Assembly: GCA_017860395.1 (NCBI GenBank)
Contig: JAGDMC010000191.1
Location: forward strand, 1 to 5,196
Reading direction: 5' to 3'
Length of the DNA: 5,196 nucleotides
Origin: Bacteroidota bacterium
GTDB taxonomy: Bacteria > Bacteroidota > Bacteroidia > Bacteroidales > UBA932
Shown here: one piece after another, positions 1-5,196 of the stretch
Numbering within the stretch: position 1 is the stretch's first letter
Layout: every line of letters begins with the position of its first letter
Program-made: the position numbers and the translations under genes
The notes under the pieces: model-generated
Told to the model about the DNA's origin: nothing
What the model saw: the letters and a program-made list of their open reading frames with translations, nothing else
Databases searched by the model: none

Positions 1-1
1 T

Positions 2-1621
2 AAGGAGATTGTCATTAAGAACGACAGTTTAACCGACAAGATTCTCCGGGCGTTCAAGTATATTCTGCTTTTTATAACATTTTATTATACAATAAGCGGG
101 TCTGAGCTGTTTTGCAAGAATTTTGACCCTTATTATGCAGCTGCAACCGGATTCCAGGGGGAACTAACTCTGTGGATGGCGGTATTGTCAATAGCTCTAT
201 TCATTTTTGGAAACTTCTTTATAAAGATGTTCTGGTGCAAATACATTTGCCCAATGGGAGCATTAAGCAATTTTTTTAAATACACATTAACATTTTTAGT
301 GTTAGTCATTGTCTTTGCAATCATAAATTTTGCAGGTATTGCTTTGCCATGGATATATCTTCTTGCGGCAGCATCAATCATCGGCTATTTTTGGGAGATT
401 ATTTTCCCGGAACCAAAGATTTTCCCTGTTCTTAAGGTTAGCCGCTCAAAAGAAAAGTGTAACGATTGCGGCCTGTGTGCAAAGAAATGTCCTTATGGAA
501 TAGATGTAGACAAGGTTGAAAAAGTTAAACATGTAGATTGTACTCTTTGCGGGGAGTGTATCAGCTGCTGCAACAAAGAGGCTCTGACTTTTGGCGGGAA
601 GAAGTATTTCAGATGGGTGCCTGCAATATTTGTAGTCGTTCTGTTTGCTGTTGCTTTGTTTTTGGGAACATTGTGGGAGCTTCCTACAATTGACGAAAGA
701 TGGGGAGATGCCGTTAAGCAGGGTGAACTGGTGAAAGTTAGGGTAGAGGGGCTTCGTTCCGTTAAATGTTATGGCAGTTCAAAAGCTTTTGCTGCTCAGC
801 TTCAGAAAATAAACGGTGTTTATGGGGTTGCAACCTTTGTAAAACATCTGTATGTAGATATTTATTACAATCCATCGGAAACTAATCCGGATAAAATTAA
901 AGCGCTCATTTACGTTCCGGCAAAATTCAAGATTGCCACTCCTCCGGCAGGAGCTCAGGTTAAAGTAGTAACAATACGTACAGAAAATATGTACGACAAG
1001 ATGGACCCGAATTATCTCGGCCTTCAGTTCAGATACGACGGTAAGGGATACTACGGATTGGAGTCGGAATATGCATGCCCTCTCATCATCAGATTATATA
1101 TGGATGTTAAGGAGCCTGTCGACGAAAAATACATCAGGTCTGTAGTAGAAATGAAGGAGCTTAAGATGCTTGTTCACGGTGGTGGTACAAACATTGTAAA
1201 GGTTAACTTCAAATATGTTTCTATGGTGGATGAGGTAGATACAATAAGCCGCAGGGAGTTTCTTGAGCGTCAGTTTAATTATTATAAGAAAGAATATAAG
1301 GCAAATGTGGAAAAGTGGGGAGGAAAGAACGAAGCAGTATATGAATTGGTATATCCGGATTTGGACAAGCCTCTCATCGTACGCGGTGTTCCGTATCTGT
1401 CCAGCCACCTTTCGCTCATCGATGGTTTCCTTGGTCTTGAGACAACCATAAACGACAACGAAGATTATTGTTTCCGTATCAGGTACTCGAAAGATGTTCT
1501 TAACGAAGACAAGATATGGGAAGTTCTTAACAGAAAACAGTGGACAGTTAAAACAACAGAAGGTGAGATACAGGTATCTGATCCTAAATTCTCTTTTACA
1601 AATAAAGGTATTACTAAATGA
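2..1621 (+). CDS. Membrane 4Fe-4S polyferredoxin (NapH/CcoG-like) with periplasmic HMA-like and X domains, 5'-truncated by the window
   Basis: The frame is open from base 2, so the start lies upstream; the Met at 176 sits inside conserved sequence and is not the start. Numbering the 539 visible residues from base 2, membrane helices lie near 18-36, 59-77, 94-117 and 118-135. A CxxxCP motif (C79, C83) follows the second. Two 4Fe-4S clusters follow: C153/C156/C159/C163-Pro, and C180/C183/C186/C190 with an extra C189 and Asn in place of the usual Pro. A last helix (205-225) precedes an HMA-like domain (about 242-304) whose metal loop reads V-K-C-Y-G-S, keeping one Cys (C256). Region X (308-539) is unrecognised and recurs in the next gene. 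By analogy with NapH/CcoG proteins the clusters face the cytoplasm, so HMA and X should be periplasmic. The likely role is electron transfer through the membrane; donor and acceptor are unknown. The stop overlaps the next start by 4 bp. Family assignment is firm, the precise role is not. Confidence 0.88.
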   Translation, partial: KEIVIKNDSLTDKILRAFKYILLFITFYYTISGSELFCKNFDPYYAAATGFQGELTLWMAVLSIALFIFGNFFIKMFWCKYICPMGALSNFFKYTLTFLVLVIVFAIINFAGIALPWIYLLAAASIIGYFWEIIFPEPKIFPVLKVSRSKEKCNDCGLCAKKCPYGIDVDKVEKVKHVDCTLCGECISCCNKEALTFGGKKYFRWVPAIFVVVLFAVALFLGTLWELPTIDERWGDAVKQGELVKVRVEGLRSVKCYGSSKAFAAQLQKINGVYGVATFVKHLYVDIYYNPSETNPDKIKALIYVPAKFKIATPPAGAQVKVVTIRTENMYDKMDPNYLGLQFRYDGKGYYGLESEYACPLIIRLYMDVKEPVDEKYIRSVVEMKELKMLVHGGGTNIVKVNFKYVSMVDEVDTISRREFLERQFNYYKKEYKANVEKWGGKNEAVYELVYPDLDKPLIVRGVPYLSSHLSLIDGFLGLETTINDNEDYCFRIRYSKDVLNEDKIWEVLNRKQWTVKTTEGEIQVSDPKFSFTNKGITK

Positions 1622-1690
1622 AATTAAAATTAAGCATTATTGCTGCATTGGTTATCGCTTTTTGCAGCACAACAGTAAGTTACGGTGGTT
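921..1690 (+). repeat. Tandem duplication unit, copy A (X region plus following signal-peptide segment)
   Basis: This roughly 770-bp unit runs from CAAAATTCAA inside the polyferredoxin gene, through its C-terminal X region and the ATGA overlap, to the end of the signal-peptide segment of the middle gene. It aligns over its whole length with the adjoining unit at 1691-2456. The coding part is about 65% identical in protein. Many synonymous differences show that the duplication is old. The boundaries are estimated by eye and may be off by a few codons. Confidence 0.8.
1604..1609 (+). promoter_or_regulatory. Shine-Dalgarno-like AAAGGT before the middle gene
   Basis: AAAGGT lies 8 nt upstream of the ATG at 1618, inside the codons for the KGITK tail of the upstream gene. 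Together with the ATGA overlap it supports this start. Bacteroidota often do not rely on such sites, so reinitiation after the upstream stop may matter more. Confidence 0.45.
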
Positions 1691-2394
1691 CAAAATTCAA
1701 AATTGCTAATCCACCGGCAGGATCCACAATCAAAGTCATTACAATCCGCACGGAGAATATGACCGAAAGAATGGATTTGAACTATTTGGGTATGCAGTTT
1801 CGCAACGAAGCGAAGGGATATTATGGATTGGAATCCGAGGATGCAACTCCGCTAATTGTGCGAATTTATATGGATGTAAAAGAACCGGTAGACGAACAAT
1901 ATCTAAAATCGGTAGTTGAGAAGAAAGAACTCCAAATGGGTGTTCATGGCGGCGGAAGTAAGCTGGTTAATATCGATTTCAAGTTTGTCTCTCTTGAAAA
2001 GAGCACTGGAGAAACAATGACCAGCAGGGCTTTTCTTGAGCGTTATTTCGACTTCATGAAAAAAGAGTTTAAACAGAATGTGGAAAAATGGGGAGGAAAG
2101 AATGAAGCCGTGTACGAATTGGAATATCAGGGTCTTGACAAACCGCTTGTGTTGCGTAGCCTGCCTTTCTTTACCAGCTACCTTTCAACTGTTGATGGTT
2201 GCCTGGGAGTAGAAACAGCAATTAACGAAAAAGAGAAGTATTGCTTCCGCATCAGATATTCAAAAGACGTACTTAACGACGAAAAAATCTGGGAAGTACT
2301 TACAAGAGAAAAATGGACAATCAGAACAAACGAAGGAGACCTTAAGGAAACAGATCCAAGGCTTTCATTTACAGATAAAGGAATTACAAAATGA
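1618..2394 (+). CDS. Exported protein of unknown function: signal peptide plus second copy of region X
   Basis: This is a 258-residue protein with no family I recognise. Residues 1-23 form a signal peptide: Lys2 and Lys4, a hydrophobic core SIIAALVIAF, and likely cleavage near SYG/GS. The Cys at 16 is preceded by Phe, which is a poor lipobox, so a soluble periplasmic product is more likely than a lipoprotein. Residues 26-258 align end to end with the C-terminus of the upstream polyferredoxin at about 65% identity (151 of 233 by hand, one single-residue gap). The best-kept blocks are TIRTENM, KGYYGLESE, YMDVKEPVDE, NVEKWGGKNEAVYEL, YCFRIRYSKDVLN and the tail KGITK. The signal peptide instead resembles that of the downstream peptidase. 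Both ends overlap neighbours by ATGA, so translation is probably coupled. It may be a soluble partner of, or substitute for, the membrane-attached X region; that is inference. Confidence 0.9.
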   Translation: MKLKLSIIAALVIAFCSTTVSYGGSKFKIANPPAGSTIKVITIRTENMTERMDLNYLGMQFRNEAKGYYGLESEDATPLIVRIYMDVKEPVDEQYLKSVVEKKELQMGVHGGGSKLVNIDFKFVSLEKSTGETMTSRAFLERYFDFMKKEFKQNVEKWGGKNEAVYELEYQGLDKPLVLRSLPFFTSYLSTVDGCLGVETAINEKEKYCFRIRYSKDVLNDEKIWEVLTREKWTIRTNEGDLKETDPRLSFTDKGITK

Positions 2395-2456
2395 GACTTA
2401 AAATTAGCATTATTGCTGCATTAGTTATTGTATTTTGCGGCACAACCACTTTCGCT
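1691..2456 (+). repeat. Tandem duplication unit, copy B (X region plus following signal-peptide segment)
   Basis: This is the second unit, about 766 bp. It starts at CAAAATTCAA at the mature end of the middle gene's signal peptide, crosses X and the ATGA overlap, and ends at the peptidase signal peptide, just before CAAAAATTTCC at 2457-2467. The X part is one codon longer than in copy A (near 1993-2030) and the signal-peptide part two codons shorter. The signal-peptide segments share the 17-base run AGCATTATTGCTGCATT. Confidence 0.8.
2377..2382 (+). promoter_or_regulatory. Shine-Dalgarno-like AAAGGA before the peptidase gene
   Basis: AAAGGA lies 8 nt upstream of the ATG at 2391, with the same spacing as the site before the middle gene and also inside the KGITK codons. 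It fits the view that the whole gene junction was copied with the duplication. It supports the chosen peptidase start. Confidence 0.5.
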
Positions 2457-5147
2457 CAAAAATTTCCGACAAATGAGCCGCTGCCGGTTGACAGCAAGTA
2501 CAAAATTGGAAAGTTGGAAAACGGGATGACATATTATATCCGCGAAGCCAAAAATCCGGCAGGAAGGGCAGAATTCTTCATAATCCACAATGTTGGTTCG
2601 CTTCAGGAAGAGGATAGCCAAAGGGGCCTTGCCCACTTTTTGGAGCACATGGCTTTTAACGGAACTAAAAATTTTCCTAAGAAGAAGCTTCTTGAATATT
2701 TTGGAAGTGTTGGAGTAAAATTCGGAGCCAATATTAATGCATACACTTCGATGGAGCGTACTGTATACAATATTTCTGCGGTTCCTTCTTTGCAGCGCAG
2801 TACAATTCTGGACTCTGCACTGCTTGCGCTTCACGACTGGTCGCATTACATTTCTTGCGAACCGGCCGAGGTTGAGGCAGAGAGGGGTGTTGTCCGCGAA
2901 GAGTGGCGCAGGGGAGATGATGCCCGTTCAAGAATGATGAAGGGTATTATGAGAGTAGAACAGACAGGCTCTCGTTTCGCAACAAGAGATGTTATCGGCG
3001 ACCCTAATATCATCAACACTTTTACACGCCAGACTCTTGTCGATTACTACAACAAATGGTATCGTCCGGATCTTCAGGCGATAGTTGTTATTGGCGACAT
3101 CAATGCTGCTGATATTGAGAAACGTATTAAAGCGCGTTTCTCATCAATCCCAGGAAATGCAAATGGAGCAAAGAGGGAATTCTATACTGTACCTGAAAAT
3201 ATTGAACCAATTATTGGGTTTAATACTGACCCTGAATCAAAGGCTGTTTCTGTAAGGATGACAATTAAGCTGCCTATTCTTTCTGCTTCCGAGATGCAGA
3301 CAAACAAGGCTGTTTATGAAGATGTTGTAAGAGGTGCCTTTTTGGAAATGTTTCGTACAAGATGCCAGGTTGCTTCGGAGAGTCAGGATTCTATGTTCCG
3401 TGTAGCTGTTCCTGTTTTTGGAGCAATAAGCTACGCTTCAAAAAGTTTTACTACTACTATGATGCCTACCAACAACAAAACAGTTTTCAAGGCGTTGAAA
3501 GGTCTGATGATTGAAGTTGAGAGAGCTCAGAAATATGGTTTTTATAAGGAAGAGTTCGATGATGCAATTGTGAGGGTAAAGAAGTCTATAGACCAGAATT
3601 ACCTGAGGGCAAAAAATCCAAAGAACGACAGCATCACTCTTGAAGATATAAATGCAAACATTCCCAATATCCTCACAGAAAAAAATAGGGTGATAATATT
3701 TGCAGTTCCTGAGAGCGATAAGGTTTATCTGCCTACAAAAGAGCAGGTTCTTGACATGATGAAAGAGGTTAAAAACTCCGATATCGATAAATTCATTCCT
3801 GCAAGCGAGAAAAAACTGACAATTAACTCAAACCTCAAGCCTGCAAAGATATTGAGCGAGAGGGCCGTTACTTCAAAGGATCTTGGAATAGTATACGAAA
3901 AACAACTTGACTCGGCTACTGAATGGGTTTTTGAAAATGGAACCAAAGTAATATGGAAAGAAGAGGGAAGTAACAAAAAAGAGTTCAGAATGAGAGCGTT
4001 TAAAACAGGCGGATATTCAGTTCCTGCCGATGTTAAACAGCTTAAGGTTCTTGAAAGTTTCCTCACTTATTTCTCGGTAAATGGTCTTAATAAAGTTGAT
4101 CTTCAGAAGTTGCTTGGCAAAAGCAGCGCATCTGTTAAACTTGATATGGGATACAGGCATGCGGGAATATCCGGCACATATATGGCAAAGGATTCTCTTG
4201 TGTTCTGGAACCTGCTTTACAGCTATTTTAATGATGTTTCTGTAGACGATCGCAGCCTGAATAACTTCAAGAATGCTCTATTAAAGAGTCTGGAGTCGGA
4301 GACAAGCGAGGCTAACAAGTATATGGATTCGGTAAATACGCTTAAGTATTCGTCGTTTCCGCTTAAAAAATGCTATACCAAAGACTTTGTGAAGTCAATC
4401 ACCGCGGATTATATACTTTCTATGTATAAAGAGGTATTTACAAATGCCAATGGATTCACATTTGTAATTTCCGGACCAATGACTGCTGCGGAAGCAAAGA
4501 CAACTGTGGCAAAATATATCGGTACGCTAAAAGGCGAAAAACCAGCCGTTGCTGTTAAGTACAGCTACAAGGAGCCGGTTATGAGAACTGGCGAGGTATC
4601 TCTCAGATATAAGGCCGAAAACATGTTAAGTTCCAAGGCTTCGGTTGACAGAATTTACTATGCACAGGTTCCTTACTCGCCTGAGACAAATATGTACTCG
4701 AAATTTATCACATACATTCTTCGCGAAAGATATATGAAGTCTATCCGCGAGGAGCGTGGAGGCACTTATCACGTAGGTGTAACCAACGATATGCTCAAGT
4801 TCCCACAGCCAAGTCTTCAGATTGCAATTGATTTTGATACCGACCCTAAGCTTGTAGATGAGCTTCTTCAGGTTGTTCAGGACGAGATAAATAATTTTAT
4901 CAAAAACGGACCAACCGAGAAAGAGATGAAGGAGATAAAACTCTATCTGTCTAAAGTTTATCAGGACAGAAAAGAGGACACAAACTGGGTAGGTATAATC
5001 TCAGGTGCTCTTAAGTCAGAAGAGAATCTTTCACAATCGGAGGTAGCCATGCTTGACAAGACTACAGCCGCAGATGTTAAGAAATTTGCGAACAAAGTAT
5101 TCAAGACCAATAACCGCTTGACATTTGTCTTCGAACCAAAAAAATAG
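2391..5147 (+). CDS. Exported M16 family zinc metallopeptidase (insulinase/pitrilysin, PqqL-like)
   Basis: This is a 918-residue two-half M16 peptidase. A signal peptide (core SIIAALVIVF, likely cleavage TFA/QK after residue 22) points to the periplasm. The inverted zinc motif HxxEH is intact as HFLEH (H82, E85, H86), followed by MAFNGT. The downstream acidic motif ERGVVREEW supplies E164 and the probable third zinc ligand E171. The C-terminal half begins near the segment EWVFENGTKVIW and carries the usual Arg/Tyr pair (R786 and Y793, in SIREERGGTYHV). The active site thus looks functional. Compared with my recollection of Bacteroidota relatives (about 930-940 residues), the stretch around residues 398-416 looks shortened. 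M16 enzymes degrade or process unfolded peptides inside a closed chamber; the PqqL/FusC branch cleaves imported ferredoxin in the periplasm of some Proteobacteria. The substrate here is unknown. The start is supported by the ATGA overlap, the signal peptide and an AAAGGA 8 nt upstream. Confidence 0.95.
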   Translation: MRLKISIIAALVIVFCGTTTFAQKFPTNEPLPVDSKYKIGKLENGMTYYIREAKNPAGRAEFFIIHNVGSLQEEDSQRGLAHFLEHMAFNGTKNFPKKKLLEYFGSVGVKFGANINAYTSMERTVYNISAVPSLQRSTILDSALLALHDWSHYISCEPAEVEAERGVVREEWRRGDDARSRMMKGIMRVEQTGSRFATRDVIGDPNIINTFTRQTLVDYYNKWYRPDLQAIVVIGDINAADIEKRIKARFSSIPGNANGAKREFYTVPENIEPIIGFNTDPESKAVSVRMTIKLPILSASEMQTNKAVYEDVVRGAFLEMFRTRCQVASESQDSMFRVAVPVFGAISYASKSFTTTMMPTNNKTVFKALKGLMIEVERAQKYGFYKEEFDDAIVRVKKSIDQNYLRAKNPKNDSITLEDINANIPNILTEKNRVIIFAVPESDKVYLPTKEQVLDMMKEVKNSDIDKFIPASEKKLTINSNLKPAKILSERAVTSKDLGIVYEKQLDSATEWVFENGTKVIWKEEGSNKKEFRMRAFKTGGYSVPADVKQLKVLESFLTYFSVNGLNKVDLQKLLGKSSASVKLDMGYRHAGISGTYMAKDSLVFWNLLYSYFNDVSVDDRSLNNFKNALLKSLESETSEANKYMDSVNTLKYSSFPLKKCYTKDFVKSITADYILSMYKEVFTNANGFTFVISGPMTAAEAKTTVAKYIGTLKGEKPAVAVKYSYKEPVMRTGEVSLRYKAENMLSSKASVDRIYYAQVPYSPETNMYSKFITYILRERYMKSIREERGGTYHVGVTNDMLKFPQPSLQIAIDFDTDPKLVDELLQVVQDEINNFIKNGPTEKEMKEIKLYLSKVYQDRKEDTNWVGIISGALKSEENLSQSEVAMLDKTTAADVKKFANKVFKTNNRLTFVFEPKK

Positions 5148-5172
5148 TTAGTTAATTAGTAGTTAGTTAGTA
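5145..5172 (+). repeat. TAGT/TTAG short repeat over and just after the peptidase stop codon
   Basis: Starting at the TAG stop, the sequence consists of repeated TAGT and TTAG words with a central TTAATTA. The words TAGTTAGTTA and TAGTTAGTTAG occur on the two sides. The tract puts stop codons in several frames on the plus strand. I see no GC-rich stem and no U-run, so it is not called a terminator. The remaining bases to 5196 hold nothing I can identify. Confidence 0.6.
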
Positions 5173-5196
5173 CCAATGCTTTTATTCAGTGAGGCT

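Noticed and set aside
176..178. ATG at 176 as the start of the first gene.
   Set aside because: The frame is open to base 2 and encodes a typical membrane helix and an F-C-K-N-F-D-P-Y segment belonging to the same family, so the true start is upstream.
1618..1668. Possible lipoprotein signal (Cys16 in the middle protein, likewise Cys16 in the peptidase).
   Set aside because: Phe precedes the Cys in both, unlike the Gly/Ala/Ser of a lipobox, and plausible signal peptidase I sites follow a few residues later.
2421..4066. Minus-strand and alternative-frame open stretches of 60-140 codons inside the peptidase gene.
   Set aside because: They lie wholly within a clearly coding, conserved gene, have no recognisable domain, and have no start context of their own.
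5170..5196. The last bases resemble, with a small insertion, the reverse complement of the 3' end of TEM-type beta-lactamase genes.
   Set aside because: The match is only about 22 bases with an extra 2-3 bases. Read on the minus strand it does not give the SLIKHW C-terminus and stop in frame. Chance is the simplest explanation, though sequence beyond the window would settle it.
5145..5196. Rho-independent terminator after the operon.
   Set aside because: The TAGT/TTAG tract has no GC-rich stem and no following T-run within the window.

Overview
This window is about 40% GC by eye and carries three co-directional plus-strand genes joined by two 4-bp ATGA overlaps. It reads as the 3' part of a translationally coupled operon. 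The style of the proteins (a NapH/CcoG-like 4Fe-4S membrane protein followed by a roughly 900-residue exported M16 peptidase, Lys/Asn-rich, with TAGT-type spacer repeats) suggests a Bacteroidota organism, probably Bacteroidales. That placement is an inference; no rRNA or tRNA is present to confirm it.

Layout. Positions 2-1621 hold the 3' part of a membrane polyferredoxin whose start lies upstream of the window. It has membrane helices, a CxxxCP motif, two 4Fe-4S clusters and a last membrane helix. After these come a heavy-metal-associated (HMA)-like domain with a degenerate C-x-x-S loop and a ~230-residue C-terminal region, here called X. Positions 1618-2394 encode a 258-residue exported protein that is essentially a signal peptide plus a second copy of X (about 65% identical by hand count). 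Positions 2391-5147 encode a 918-residue exported M16 zinc peptidase with an HFLEH motif. The last 49 bases are non-coding, with a TAGT/TTAG repeat just after the stop. No terminator or promoter is visible.

Main observation. The middle gene looks like a chimera made by an old tandem duplication across a gene boundary. Its signal peptide closely matches that of the downstream peptidase gene (about 15 of the first 19 residues and 46 of 57 bases), and its body matches the C-terminal region of the upstream gene. Duplicating one segment, [X + overlap + peptidase signal peptide], once in an ancestral two-gene operon gives exactly the order seen: FeS-HMA-X / SP-X / SP-M16. A CAAAATT-like word occurs at all three breakpoints. 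The topology agrees: X in the first gene follows the last membrane helix and should lie in the periplasm, and the duplicated X has a signal peptide that would place it in the same compartment.

How the genes may work together. All three products would meet at the periplasmic face of the inner membrane: a membrane electron-transfer module with HMA-like periplasmic domains, a soluble version of those domains, and a peptidase. The substrate and the physiological role cannot be read from the sequence.
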